Assembly: GCA_005883575.1 (NCBI GenBank)
Contig: VBFH01000031.1
Location: 16,139 to 80,138 of the forward strand
Direction of reading: 5' to 3'
Length of the DNA: 64,000 nt
Origin: Chloroflexota bacterium
GTDB taxonomy: Bacteria > Chloroflexota > Dormibacteria > Dormibacterales > Dormibacteraceae
Below the pieces are notes generated by a model. It searched no databases and had not been told where the DNA came from. It saw nothing but the letters and a program-made list of their open reading frames with translations. The position numbers and the translations under genes are program-made. Below are positions 32,872 through 42,244 of the stretch, piece after piece. Numbering within the stretch: position 1 is the first letter of the stretch; each line of letters opens with the position of its first letter.

Positions 32872-34287
32872 GTGAGCACCGGAGCAGAGCGGATAAGCCT
32901 TTTCGCGCACGAGCTCCGGTGGAACGACGTGCCTTCGCCCGTCGTTGCCGCCGCCAAGCTCCATATGCTCGACACGATCGGATGCGGTCTGGCCGCGCGC
33001 GGCCTCGGCGTCGGGGGTGAAGCTCTATCCGTTGCAGTCGAACAGGGTGGCCGGCCGGAGAGCACGGCGATCGGTTGCGAACAGCGGCTGCCGGCGCCGA
33101 GCGCCGCCTTCGCGAACGGAATGCACTGCCACTTCCTCGATTACGACGACACACACACGGCGTCCGGCACCCACGTGAGCGTCACGGTGGTTCCAGCGGC
33201 GCTCGCGGCGGCCGAGGCGGCCGGCGCGTCTGGTCGCGAGCTGCTGATCGCGGCGATCATCGGCTCAGAGACCGCCATTCGAATCGGCATGGCGGCGCCG
33301 CTCGAATTTCATCGACGTGGATTCCATCCCACATCTGTGTGCGGAGTGTTCGGTGCCACCGTCGCTGCGAGCCGCATCTTCGGGCTGGGACCGGAAGCAA
33401 CGGCCAACGCGCTTGGCATCGCGGGCAGCCTGGCTTCAGGTCTTTTCGAATACCTCGGCGACGGCTCCGCAACCAAGCCACTTCATCCCGGCTGGGCCGC
33501 GCAATCAGGAATCCAGGCGGCCCGCCTCGCGTCACATGGAACGACCGGGCCGCGCACCGTCCTAGAGGGCCGCTTCGGCCTGTATGCAGCGTTCGTCGGC
33601 AAATCGGAAACCAAGATCGATTCCCAGCTCGCCGAGCTCGGCCACGGTTGGGAGACTCCGAACATCGCGTTCAAGCCATACCCCGCCTGCCACTTCTCGC
33701 ACGCGACGCTCGACGCGACTCGCAAGCTGGTCAACGACAGGCGGCTGCGCCTGGCCGACGTCGACCGCGTCGTCGCTCTCGTTCCGGCGGACGCCGTGGC
33801 CTTCGTCCTTGAACCCGCCGAGGCCAAACTCCGTCCGCGCACCCCATACGAGGCGAAATTCAGCCTGCAGTTTTCGATCGCCGCCTTATTGGTCGACGGT
33901 AGGGTCGGCGTGGATACGTTCACCGAGCGCCGGATCGCGGATCCGCAATTGCTCGAGGTCGCTAGGCGCGTCGACTTCGAGGTCCGCGACTACCCAACCT
34001 ATCCGGCCGCATTTCCTGGTGGCGTGCGCATCACGACCCGCGACGGGACGGCTCTCGAAGTGGACCTGCCCCATCAGCGGGGCAGCAGCGCCAACCCCAT
34101 GCGCGATCAGGACATCCGGGGAAAGTTCCAGGCCAATGCCACGCTCGCGCTGGGCGAGACGGCCGCACGCAAGCTTGGGATCGAGCTGCTTGCACTGGAT
34201 TCGCGATCAGACGTAGGCGACGTACTGGTTCATCTGGGTCGCGCGAAGTCGAATGAGCCAGGCGTGCTGTCGCCGACCGGAGGTTGA
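32872..34287 (+). CDS. MmgE/PrpD-family dehydratase-like protein
   Basis: The 471-residue product belongs to the MmgE/PrpD family (2-methylcitrate dehydratase, cis-aconitate decarboxylase, iminodisuccinate epimerase). Family features are LHMLDTIGCGLAARGLGVGG, the His-containing FLDYDDTHTASGTHVSV, RRGFHPTSVCGVFGATVAAS and IAFKPYPACHFSHATLDA. The GTG at 32872 has a G-rich site eight bases upstream and overlaps nothing. Its stop is two bases from the stop of the convergent MaoC gene. Which hydroxy- or imino-tricarboxylate it uses cannot be told. Confidence 0.83.
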   Translation: MSTGAERISLFAHELRWNDVPSPVVAAAKLHMLDTIGCGLAARGLGVGGEALSVAVEQGGRPESTAIGCEQRLPAPSAAFANGMHCHFLDYDDTHTASGTHVSVTVVPAALAAAEAAGASGRELLIAAIIGSETAIRIGMAAPLEFHRRGFHPTSVCGVFGATVAASRIFGLGPEATANALGIAGSLASGLFEYLGDGSATKPLHPGWAAQSGIQAARLASHGTTGPRTVLEGRFGLYAAFVGKSETKIDSQLAELGHGWETPNIAFKPYPACHFSHATLDATRKLVNDRRLRLADVDRVVALVPADAVAFVLEPAEAKLRPRTPYEAKFSLQFSIAALLVDGRVGVDTFTERRIADPQLLEVARRVDFEVRDYPTYPAAFPGGVRITTRDGTALEVDLPHQRGSSANPMRDQDIRGKFQANATLALGETAARKLGIELLALDSRSDVGDVLVHLGRAKSNEPGVLSPTGG

Positions 34288-34289
34288 CG

Positions 34290-34790
34290 TCAGGATTGCG
34301 GTCTGAAGCGGGCGATCTTCGGAGCCTGACCGCGTTTATAGATCAAGGCGGTTCGCTTGAACGAAAGCACCTCTTTGCCGTCCTGGTTGAAACCGGTCGT
34401 CTTGACGGTGACCAGACCAACATTGGGTCGCGAGCGAGATTCTCGCTTTTGGAGCACCTCCGACCGCGAGTAGAGCGTGTCACCCTCGAAGACCGGGTTC
34501 GGGATTCGCACCTCATCCCAACCGAGGTTGGCCATGACGTTTTGCGAGATGTCCGTGACCGACTGGCCGGTGATCAGGGCGAGCGTGAAACACGAGTTCA
34601 CGATCGGCCGACCGAATTCAGTCTGGGCCGCGTAGTTGGCGTCGAAATGAAGCGGCGCGGTGTTTTGGGTCAGAAGGGTGAACCAGCTGTTGTCCGCGGC
34701 GAGAATCGTCCTACCGAGTGGATGCTCGTAGATGTCTCCGACCTCGAAGTCCTCCCAGAAACGCCCGCGCCAGCCCTCTTTCAGTCCCAT
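34290..34790 (-). CDS. MaoC-like acyl-CoA hydratase, mesaconyl-CoA hydratase type
   Basis: The 166-residue hot-dog-fold protein has RTILAADNSWFTLLTQNTAP, LHFDANYAAQTEFGRPIVNS and QNVMANLGWDEVRIPNPVFE. This wording is characteristic of the subfamily that contains mesaconyl-CoA / beta-methylmalyl-CoA (de)hydratases, where Asn replaces the usual catalytic Asp of MaoC. It would hydrate a branched enoyl-CoA. The ATG at 34790 has GGAG six bases upstream. It is divergent from the acyl-CoA dehydrogenase gene, with 55 bases between starts. Confidence 0.78.
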   Translation of the reverse strand: MGLKEGWRGRFWEDFEVGDIYEHPLGRTILAADNSWFTLLTQNTAPLHFDANYAAQTEFGRPIVNSCFTLALITGQSVTDISQNVMANLGWDEVRIPNPVFEGDTLYSRSEVLQKRESRSRPNVGLVTVKTTGFNQDGKEVLSFKRTALIYKRGQAPKIARFRPQS

Positions 34791-34845
34791 CGTTCGCTCC
34801 CGGTGGAAACAAGAATAAGGACACGATGCACGCGGGGCGGATCTG

Positions 34846-36387
34846 ATGCCCTCGCGTGAGCCTGCGGGGGCCGAGCACATAGCAGGGCCCTCGCTCGATC
34901 AGCTGACAGCCGCACGCGCGGATCTAGTTGCGAAGGTCCGCTCTCTGATCCCAAGTGGCGACGTCGATGAGAACCAGGTGGCCGCCAACGAGCTTGCGTG
35001 GACATACGCACGCGTGGAGGCCGCAGCGGCCTGCGATGACTGGGCTCAGGCTACGGGCGATCCGACGGCCCGAGCAGTCGCCGGCGCGGCGATCATCGAA
35101 GCGCTCGAGCAGCTCGGTATGCGCACCACACTGAGCACCATCGGTCGAGCGGACCATCTGGAGTGGATCGCCCACAATCCGCCACCAGCTGAGCTTGGAG
35201 CGGCGCCGGAGCAGCGCATGCTCCGCGCGACGTTTCGGGATTTCGCCCGCGCCAGGATCGCGCCCCGGGCCGCGGCTATCCACCGCGACGACCTCGACAT
35301 ACCTGAAGACATCATCCAGGGGCTGGCTGAGCTAGGTGTGTTCGGCCTTTCGATTCCGGAAGCGTTTGGAGGATTGCGGGGTGCCGCCGATGACTTCGAA
35401 GCGATGCTCATCGTCACCGAGGAGCTCTCCTATGTCTCGCTCGCGGCGGGTGGGAGCCTCATCACGCGCCCGGAGATCCTGGTCCGGGCACTCGTTCGCG
35501 CGGGCACTCTGGAGCAAAAGCAGCGGTGGCTGCCGGCCATCGCAAGCGGTCGGCAGCTCGTCGCGGTGGCAACGACCGAACCAGACTTCGGTTCGGACGT
35601 CGCGGGAATCCGTTGCCGCGCCGACCCCGCCGAGGGGGGCTGGTTCGTCACCGGAACCAAGCTATGGTGCACGTTTGCCGGCCGCGCGGAGCTACTCATG
35701 CTGCTGTTGCGGACCAGTGAGGCGGGACACCGCGGGCTATCGGTGTTCGTCCTCGAGAAGCCTGCGTTTCCCGGCCATGAATTCCTGTACGCACAAGACA
35801 CTGGCGGTGTCTTGAAAGGGCGCGCGATTCCGACCATTGGCTACCGCGGCATGCACACGTTCGAGCTGGCTTTCGACAGATTCTTCCTCCCCGACTCCGC
35901 GCTTGTCGGCGGCCAGGACTGGTTGAACCGAGGCTTCTACCTTCAGCTCGAGAGCTTTGCCATGGGTAGGTTGCAGACGGCGGGACGAGCTGTTGGCTTG
36001 ATGCAGGCGGCAGTGGACTCCACCATGCGCTACACGAATGAACGAGTCGTATTCGGGCGTGCTATCAGCGCCTACGGATTACCGAAGGCAACGCTCGGCA
36101 AGATGGTGCTGCGGCTGGCTGCGTCGCGCCAGCTCAGCTATCGGGCAGCGCGGCTAGTCGGGCGCGGAGAAGGGCAGATGGAGGCGTCGCTCGCCAAGCT
36201 GTACGCCTCGCGCGCTGCCGAGCAGGTGACACGGGACGCCATGCAATTGCACGGCGGGATGGGCTACGCGGAAGAGACCGACGTCTCGCGGTACTTCGTC
36301 GACGCGCGCGTGCTCAGCATCTTCGAAGGCGCAGAGGACGTGCTTGCGCTGCGCGTGATCGCCAAGAGCTTGCTGAGGCCTGGCTGA
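34846..36387 (+). CDS. acyl-CoA dehydrogenase with an N-terminal extension
   Basis: The 513-residue protein has an extra helical region of about 120 residues, then a normal acyl-CoA dehydrogenase: LRATFRDFARARIAPRA, LGVFGLSIPEAFGGL, VATTEPDFGSDVAGIRC, GYRGMHTFELAFDRFFLP, and the C-terminal QLHGGMGYAEETDVSRYFVD with IFEGAED near the catalytic Glu position. It would introduce a double bond in an acyl-CoA using FAD and electron-transfer flavoprotein. The extension (rich in Ala and Glu) has no motif I recognise. FAH starts directly after its stop, heading the HyuA3 operon. Confidence 0.85.
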   Translation: MPSREPAGAEHIAGPSLDQLTAARADLVAKVRSLIPSGDVDENQVAANELAWTYARVEAAAACDDWAQATGDPTARAVAGAAIIEALEQLGMRTTLSTIGRADHLEWIAHNPPPAELGAAPEQRMLRATFRDFARARIAPRAAAIHRDDLDIPEDIIQGLAELGVFGLSIPEAFGGLRGAADDFEAMLIVTEELSYVSLAAGGSLITRPEILVRALVRAGTLEQKQRWLPAIASGRQLVAVATTEPDFGSDVAGIRCRADPAEGGWFVTGTKLWCTFAGRAELLMLLLRTSEAGHRGLSVFVLEKPAFPGHEFLYAQDTGGVLKGRAIPTIGYRGMHTFELAFDRFFLPDSALVGGQDWLNRGFYLQLESFAMGRLQTAGRAVGLMQAAVDSTMRYTNERVVFGRAISAYGLPKATLGKMVLRLAASRQLSYRAARLVGRGEGQMEASLAKLYASRAAEQVTRDAMQLHGGMGYAEETDVSRYFVDARVLSIFEGAEDVLALRVIAKSLLRPG

Positions 36388-36388
36388 G

Positions 36389-37219
36389 ATGCGAGTTGGA
36401 CGCTTCTCTCTCGACGGCAGGGCGCCGCGCCTGGGACTCTTCAAGGAAGACGCCGTGTACGAGGTACCTGGTGCGCCCATCGAGATGCTCGGCGACATTG
36501 ACGAGGCCGCGGTTTTGAGAGGACCGCGGCACGAGCTTGCCAGGGTTAGGCTGCTGCCTCCAGTAGCACGGCCGTCGAAGGTCCTTTGCGTCGGGATCAA
36601 CTACGTGCCGCACATGGAAGAGTCCGACTTCGAGCGGCCCGCCGAGCCGATCTTTTTCTCCAAGCTGCCCTCTGCGATCATCGGTCCAGACGAGGCAATC
36701 ATCCTGCCCAAAGCCGCGCCCCGCAGGGTCGACTACGAGGCCGAGCTCGTCGTGGTCGTCGGGCGCCGCGGCCGGGACATCGAAGCCGCAGAGGCGCTTG
36801 AGCATGTGGCTGGCTACACGGTCGGCAACGACGTGTCGGCACGCGATTGGCAACTCAAGAAGCCAGGGGCCCAATGGCTGCTGGGCAAGAGCTTCGACAC
36901 CTTCCTGCCCCTTGGCCCGTGGATCGTCACGCCTGATGAGTTCGGCGATCCGGCGTCGCGCCGCGTCCGGTGCACGGTCAACGGCGAGCAGCTCCAGGAG
37001 GACGCGCTCGCGAACTTGATCTTCGACATCCCGGCGTTGATCGCCTATGTATCGCAGGTCGCGACGCTCGAGCCGGGAGATCTCATCATGACCGGCACAC
37101 CCGGCGGCGTCGGTCAGTCGCGCACGCCTCCCCGATGGCTTCAGGACGGTGATGTCGTCGAAACGTCGATCGACAGCATCGGCGGCATCCGCAACCCAGT
37201 GCGCGCCTCGCCGGCATGA
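36389..37219 (+). CDS. fumarylacetoacetate hydrolase-family protein, copy 1
   Basis: The 276-residue enzyme contains KVLCVGINYVPHMEESDFER, the metal-ligand stretch RVDYEAELVVVVGRRGRDI, AGYTVGNDVSARDWQLK, WLLGKSFDTFLPLGPWIV and GDLIMTGTPGGVG. FAH-family members hydrolyse acylpyruvates or decarboxylate or hydrate 2-oxoacids. It starts one base after the dehydrogenase stop and overlaps HyuA3 (ATGA). The activity here is open. Confidence 0.87.
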   Translation: MRVGRFSLDGRAPRLGLFKEDAVYEVPGAPIEMLGDIDEAAVLRGPRHELARVRLLPPVARPSKVLCVGINYVPHMEESDFERPAEPIFFSKLPSAIIGPDEAIILPKAAPRRVDYEAELVVVVGRRGRDIEAAEALEHVAGYTVGNDVSARDWQLKKPGAQWLLGKSFDTFLPLGPWIVTPDEFGDPASRRVRCTVNGEQLQEDALANLIFDIPALIAYVSQVATLEPGDLIMTGTPGGVGQSRTPPRWLQDGDVVETSIDSIGGIRNPVRASPA

Positions 37220-39276
37220 TTGCTGCCTGGACAGTCGCCGTCGACATCGGCGGTACGTTCACCGACCTCGCGGCCTGGCGCCACGAGTCGAACGAGATCA
37301 AACGCGCCAAGGTGCTCACCGTGCCGGATGAGCCCGTCCGCGGGGTGATCGCCGCCATCGAGAAGGCCGGCATCGAGCTTCGAGACACGTCGATGTTCCT
37401 CCACGGCTCGACTGTCGCGATCAACGCCGTATTGCAGGGCACCGGCGCGAGGACGGCGCTGCTGACCACACGCGGTTTTCGCGACGTCCTTGAGATGGGA
37501 CGGAAGAACCGACCCGACATGTACAACCTGTTCTTCAAGGCTCCGCCTTGCCCAGTCGCTCGCGAGGACCGATTCGAGGTCGACGAGCGGCTGTCCGCCG
37601 ACGGCGCGGTGATCAAGGAGATTGAAGAGGAGGAGCTGCGCGCGATCGTCGCGGCTCTGCCCGCGGAGATTCAGGCGGTCGCGATCTGCTTCATCCATGC
37701 GTATGCGAACCCCGGCCACGAGCGGCGCGCGGCGGATGTTGTCCGAGACGCGCGACCCGACGTGTACACGTGCATCTCGACGGAGCTTTCCGGCGAGGCG
37801 CGTGAGTACGAAAGAACCTGCACCGCCGTGGCGAACGCGTACGTCGGGCCGCTTGTCGCGACCTATGTAGCGGAGCTCGCCGCATATCTCGAGCGCAGCG
37901 GCTCGTCGGCGCCCCTGTTGATCACCCAGTCCAATGGTGGAGTGATGACGTCTGATGTGGCGGTTCGGCAGCCCGTCAGAACCATGGAGTCCGGGCCCGC
38001 TGCCGGCGTCACCGGAGCCGCGTGGCTCGGCAGGACCCTCCAGCTCAACGACCTGATCGCGTTTGATATGGGGGGCACCAGCGCGAAGGCATGTGTCGTG
38101 CAGCACGGCGAGCCTGAGGCCGCCGCGGAGTACTACGTCGGAGGCCGCCAGAACGGCCTTCCGGTTCAGGTTCCATTTCTCGACATCGTTGAGGTGGGCG
38201 CTGGCGGGGGGAGCATCGCCTACGTCGACGCCGGCAGGGCGCTCAAAGTTGGACCACGCAGCGCAGGGTCGGTACCTGGTCCGGCGGCGTATGGCCTCGG
38301 TGGGACCGAGCCGACCATCACCGACGCGAACATTGTCGTCGGCCGGATCACACCGGAATACTTCCTCGGCGGCGAGATGCGGCTCCGGATGGACCTGGCA
38401 CGGTCAGCCGTGGGCAAGCTTGCGGCCGCACTTGGAATGGAACTCGAGTCCTGCGCCCTCGGCGTGATCCAGGTCGCCAACGCGATCATGGCTGGCGCGA
38501 TCCGAGCCGTCACCGTCGAGCGGGGACGCGACCCCCGCGATTTCACGCTGGTGGCCTATGGCGGCGCCGGACCGCTACACGCCACCGCGCTCGCCGCTGA
38601 GCTGGGCATCCCGCGCGTGCTGATCCCGGCCGGTCCCGGAACCCACGGCGCGTTCGGCATGCTCGTCACAGAAATCCGACACGACCAGGCGCGGACCGTC
38701 CACCGTCGGCTTGACGCGTTTGCCGAGGCCGAGATGGGCTCGATGTTCGCCGGTCTCGAAGAAGAGGCGGCGACCTACGTCGGCTCCGAACTCACAGTCG
38801 ACATCGCGCCGAGGCCCGATTTCGTACGGCGCCTGGACCTGCGCTACGTCGGCCAGTTCCACCCGCTGACGCTCACGCTCCCGACGGCCTGCGACGGCCT
38901 GCATGCACGCATCCCGGATCTGTTCCATGCCGCACACCTCGAGCGCTACGGCCACAACGCGCCGGTCGAGCCGATCGAGGTGACGGCGATTCGCGTGACT
39001 TCTGTGCTGAAGATCGCCAAGCCGGAGACCTCGGGCATATCCCGGATGCGCCCGCCCTCGAGTGTTCATCAGCGTTCGCGGCGCGTGATGTTCGATGACG
39101 GCTCCTGGCACACGTGCCGTGTGAGCCGCCGCCACGAGCTCGTTTCGGGCCAGTCGCTGCGCGGCCCCGCCATCGTCGAGGATGCCGACACCAACATCGT
39201 CCTCGGCCCCACAGACAAAGCGGAAGTTGTGCCCGGCGGCCACCTGATGATCACCGTCGGAGGGACGGCCGCATGA
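37216..39276 (+). CDS. hyuA: hydantoinase/oxoprolinase alpha subunit (HyuA type), copy 3
   Basis: The 686-residue protein has VAVDIGGTFTDLAAWRHES, HGSTVAINAVLQGTGARTAL, ITQSNGGVMTSDVAVRQP, FDMGGTSAKACVVQHG, GAGGGSIAYVDAGRAL and YVGQFHPLTLTLP. Sequence around the nucleotide site differs clearly from copies 1 and 2, so the three are not recent duplicates. It overlaps FAH upstream and HyuB3 downstream by four bases. Confidence 0.88.
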   Translation: MIAAWTVAVDIGGTFTDLAAWRHESNEIKRAKVLTVPDEPVRGVIAAIEKAGIELRDTSMFLHGSTVAINAVLQGTGARTALLTTRGFRDVLEMGRKNRPDMYNLFFKAPPCPVAREDRFEVDERLSADGAVIKEIEEEELRAIVAALPAEIQAVAICFIHAYANPGHERRAADVVRDARPDVYTCISTELSGEAREYERTCTAVANAYVGPLVATYVAELAAYLERSGSSAPLLITQSNGGVMTSDVAVRQPVRTMESGPAAGVTGAAWLGRTLQLNDLIAFDMGGTSAKACVVQHGEPEAAAEYYVGGRQNGLPVQVPFLDIVEVGAGGGSIAYVDAGRALKVGPRSAGSVPGPAAYGLGGTEPTITDANIVVGRITPEYFLGGEMRLRMDLARSAVGKLAAALGMELESCALGVIQVANAIMAGAIRAVTVERGRDPRDFTLVAYGGAGPLHATALAAELGIPRVLIPAGPGTHGAFGMLVTEIRHDQARTVHRRLDAFAEAEMGSMFAGLEEEAATYVGSELTVDIAPRPDFVRRLDLRYVGQFHPLTLTLPTACDGLHARIPDLFHAAHLERYGHNAPVEPIEVTAIRVTSVLKIAKPETSGISRMRPPSSVHQRSRRVMFDDGSWHTCRVSRRHELVSGQSLRGPAIVEDADTNIVLGPTDKAEVVPGGHLMITVGGTAA

Positions 39277-41012
39277 GCCAAACGCGCGTGGGAATCGATC
39301 CAATAACCGTCGAGGTCGTGCGCCACGGTCTGATTGCCGCGGCCGGCGAGATGATGATCAACGTCAAGCACGCGGCTTACAGCCCGAGCATCCATGAGAT
39401 CCAGGACGTTTGCGTCGGCCTGCTCGACAACCGCGCCGACATCCTCGCCTGCGCGCCCGGCTTGCCGATGTTCCTCGCCGACATCGGAGAGGTGGTACGG
39501 GACGGCTTCGAGGTGCTGGGTCCCGATGCGTTTCAGCCCGGAGACGTGTACATCTCAAACGATCCTTTTACCATCGGCACGCACGTCAACAACATCGCGA
39601 CGTACTCGCCTGTCTTTGTCGAAGGCGAGAGGGTCGGGTTCGCCGTCGTACGCGGCCATATGGTCGATATGGGCGGAACCGTCCCGGGTTCTCGGTCCAG
39701 CCGCCTGACCGAGATCTTCCAGGAGGGCCTGCGGATCCGCCAGCTGCAGCTGTACGCGGAAGGCACGCCGGTCGCCGCGATTCACCGGCTCATCGCCGAC
39801 AACACGCGGATGCCGGAGGCCGTCCTCGGTGACCTCAGGGCCCAGGTCGCAGCGTGCCGCACCGGCGAGCGCCGGATGACCGCGATTGTGCGTAAGTACG
39901 GGCGGGAGGCATTCGACGAATCATGCCGAATGCTGCTCGATCACGGCGAGAGGCTGGCGCGCAGGTCGGTGCGCGAGATCCCCGACGGCGTCTACCGCGC
40001 CGAAGCGTTTCTCGATGACGACGGCGTCGCGGTCGGCCGGAGGGTGCCGATACGCGTGCGCGTCGAAGTCACTGGCGACGGCATGACGATCGACTTCTCG
40101 GATTTCGCGGATCAGACGGAAGGTTCGATCAACACCGGACCGGCGGGCGCCGTCGCGATCGCGCGGCACGCATTCAAATGCCTGACCACGCCCAACGAGA
40201 GCCCGAACGAAGGTCATTTCCGGCCGCTGAACGTCGTCGCACCGCCGGGCAAGGTGATCAGCGCCCGCCCTCCAGCCGCATGTGGGTGGTGGTCGCGAAC
40301 GACCAGCACCACGATCGACTGCATATTGCGGGCGGTCAGCGATGCAATCCCGGCGGCAGTGCCTGCGGCACATTTCGGCGACATTCCAATGTGCCTGATC
40401 AACGGATACGATCTGCGCGGAAACCGCTTCGTGTTCTTCGAGCCGGTACCTGGCGGACATGGCGGCAGGCCGACCGAGGATGGAGTCAGCGCCACCGTCT
40501 GCTTTCACGAAGGCGACACGCCCGACGTTCCGGTCGAGATCCAAGAGGCGATGCTCCCAGTGTTCGTCGAGGAGTCGACGCTCGACCAGGACAGCGCAGG
40601 GCCGGGACTCCATCGAGGAGGTCTCGGGTACCGGCGCACGTTTCGCCTGCTGTCGTCCGAAGCCTCCATGCAGCTCAACGTGGACCGGCACTACTGCCCG
40701 CCGTGGGGGCTCCGCGGAGGCGCGGCCGCCAGACCGAACAGCGCCTATATCGAAACCCCAGGCGGCGGCCGGCCCGAGCTCGTATTGAAGCGCGACGGCA
40801 TCCGCCTCGAAGCCGGCGACAGGGTCATCCTGTGTGGTGGTGGTGGCGGCGGCTGGGGCGATCCGCTGGAGAGGCCGCCGGAGGCGGTCCTGCGCGACGT
40901 CATAGCCGGCTACGTGAGCCGCACGGCGGCGCGCGCGGATTATGGCGTCGAAGTCGACCCGGAAAGGCGGACCGCGACCCGGATTAGGCAGCCCGAAGGA
41001 GAGGTCGAGTGA
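39273..41012 (+). CDS. hyuB: hydantoinase/oxoprolinase beta subunit (HyuB type), copy 3
   Basis: The 579-residue partner of HyuA3 shows DPITVEVVRHGLIAAAGEMM, AAYSPSIHEIQDVCVGLLD, NDPFTIGTHVNNIATYSPVF, GHMVDMGGTVPGSRSSRL and the glycine-rich C-terminal CGGGGGGWGDPLERPPEAVL. The ATG at 39273 overlaps the HyuA3 stop; an upstream in-frame start would lie 53 codons inside HyuA3 and is rejected. The next gene overlaps at GTGA. Confidence 0.9.
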   Translation: MSQTRVGIDPITVEVVRHGLIAAAGEMMINVKHAAYSPSIHEIQDVCVGLLDNRADILACAPGLPMFLADIGEVVRDGFEVLGPDAFQPGDVYISNDPFTIGTHVNNIATYSPVFVEGERVGFAVVRGHMVDMGGTVPGSRSSRLTEIFQEGLRIRQLQLYAEGTPVAAIHRLIADNTRMPEAVLGDLRAQVAACRTGERRMTAIVRKYGREAFDESCRMLLDHGERLARRSVREIPDGVYRAEAFLDDDGVAVGRRVPIRVRVEVTGDGMTIDFSDFADQTEGSINTGPAGAVAIARHAFKCLTTPNESPNEGHFRPLNVVAPPGKVISARPPAACGWWSRTTSTTIDCILRAVSDAIPAAVPAAHFGDIPMCLINGYDLRGNRFVFFEPVPGGHGGRPTEDGVSATVCFHEGDTPDVPVEIQEAMLPVFVEESTLDQDSAGPGLHRGGLGYRRTFRLLSSEASMQLNVDRHYCPPWGLRGGAAARPNSAYIETPGGGRPELVLKRDGIRLEAGDRVILCGGGGGGWGDPLERPPEAVLRDVIAGYVSRTAARADYGVEVDPERRTATRIRQPEGEVE

Positions 41013-42244
41013 CGGCAGGCGCGCTTCGCGATTCGGCCGAGCGGCATCGGCAGAAAGCCGCACAGCAAACCGCGGCGCTGCGTGCCGAGCTGCCGCTTCG
41101 TTACCTCCGCCAGCAGGCACACCTGACCGCGCCGGCTTCCGACGCAAAGCTTGCCGAGAAGGCATTGAGCAACGCCACGGGCGTCGCATCGCGGCTGCTC
41201 GATCGGTACGGTCTCGACGCGGAGGCAGTCGGTGAGCGGCTCGGCGTCGATGCGGGGGTCGTCACGTCGGTGCTCGAAGAAGTGGGCGCTCCGGTGGTGG
41301 TGCTCGACCTCGAGGATGGCGTGCCGCCGCACCTCGTCGACGCCGCGCGGGCGAACGTGGTCAGGCTGGCACGCGAGATCGACCGCGGCCGAACTCTCTG
41401 TTTTGTACGTCCGCCGGGCATCACAGATCCACGCTGCGCAGACGACCTCGTCTCGATGCTGGTGGACGCTGGGCACGGGCTTGCGGCGAACCGCTACCCG
41501 ATTGACGGAATCGTCTTTCCCAAAGTTCGCCACGTCCACGAGGTCCGCTGGCTCGACGAGCTACTCGCCAAGATCGAGAAGGACGTCAGCCTTCCGCCGG
41601 ACAGCATTCGCGTCTGCTTTCTGGTCGAGACGGGATGGGGTGTGGCCAAACTTCCCGAGTTGGCTGCGGCCGGGCTCAACCGCCTTGCCGGAATCATCCT
41701 GGGCACGGTCGACCTGGGCGCCGACGTCCTCCTGCCCGAGGTCAGGTTCGAGCACCCGATCGCGGAGTGGGCGCGGATGATGATCGTGACGGTAGCCGGC
41801 GCGTGCGGTGTGCCCGCGATCGACGGCATGACGCTCGACTTTCCCGTGGGCCGTCCGGAGCTGGACGCACAAGCCAATCGGAAATTCGTTCTGGACCGCA
41901 TGGCCACGAACTTCAACGACGCGCTTCACTCGATCGACCTTGGCATGTCCGGTCGCTGGGTCGGTCACCCACTTCAGCTGGTTGCGACGCTGCTCGCGTT
42001 TCGATCCTTTTTTAGTGAGGACTCCATCCGGGAACATGTGGCGACGCTTGAGGAGTTCTCGCGCGCCATCGCCAACGACCTGGGAGCCGTCGCCGCCTCT
42101 TCGGGCCAGCTCCTGGACATCGGCACCGATCGGCACGTGCGCCAACTGCTGCGGCGCGCGACGGCCTGGGGTCTGCTCTCCGCCGATCGCGCGCACGAGC
42201 TTCATCTGATCACCGACTTGGAGCGGCGCGCCTACACCACATGA
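41009..42244 (+). CDS. CitE/HpcH-type acyl-CoA lyase
   Basis: The 411-residue protein belongs to the HpcH/HpaI superfamily, in the CitE / malyl-CoA / citramalyl-CoA lyase branch: VVVLDLEDGVPPHLVDAARA (metal-binding Asp/Glu), LCFVRPPGI, CFLVETGWGVAKLPEL (Glu ligand) and GTVDLGADV. It is longer than CitE (about 300), with roughly 85 extra N-terminal residues. Together with a MaoC mesaconyl-CoA hydratase-type gene and a CoA-transferase it suggests a citramalyl- or methylmalyl-CoA cleavage step giving acetyl-CoA or propionyl-CoA and pyruvate or glyoxylate. Start: GTG overlapping the HyuB3 stop. Confidence 0.78.
   Translation: MTAGALRDSAERHRQKAAQQTAALRAELPLRYLRQQAHLTAPASDAKLAEKALSNATGVASRLLDRYGLDAEAVGERLGVDAGVVTSVLEEVGAPVVVLDLEDGVPPHLVDAARANVVRLAREIDRGRTLCFVRPPGITDPRCADDLVSMLVDAGHGLAANRYPIDGIVFPKVRHVHEVRWLDELLAKIEKDVSLPPDSIRVCFLVETGWGVAKLPELAAAGLNRLAGIILGTVDLGADVLLPEVRFEHPIAEWARMMIVTVAGACGVPAIDGMTLDFPVGRPELDAQANRKFVLDRMATNFNDALHSIDLGMSGRWVGHPLQLVATLLAFRSFFSEDSIREHVATLEEFSRAIANDLGAVAASSGQLLDIGTDRHVRQLLRRATAWGLLSADRAHELHLITDLERRAYTT

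Noticed and set aside
39921..41189. 422-codon minus-strand frame opposite HyuB3
   Set aside because: Antisense to a well-supported HyuB gene, with no start signal or recognisable domain.
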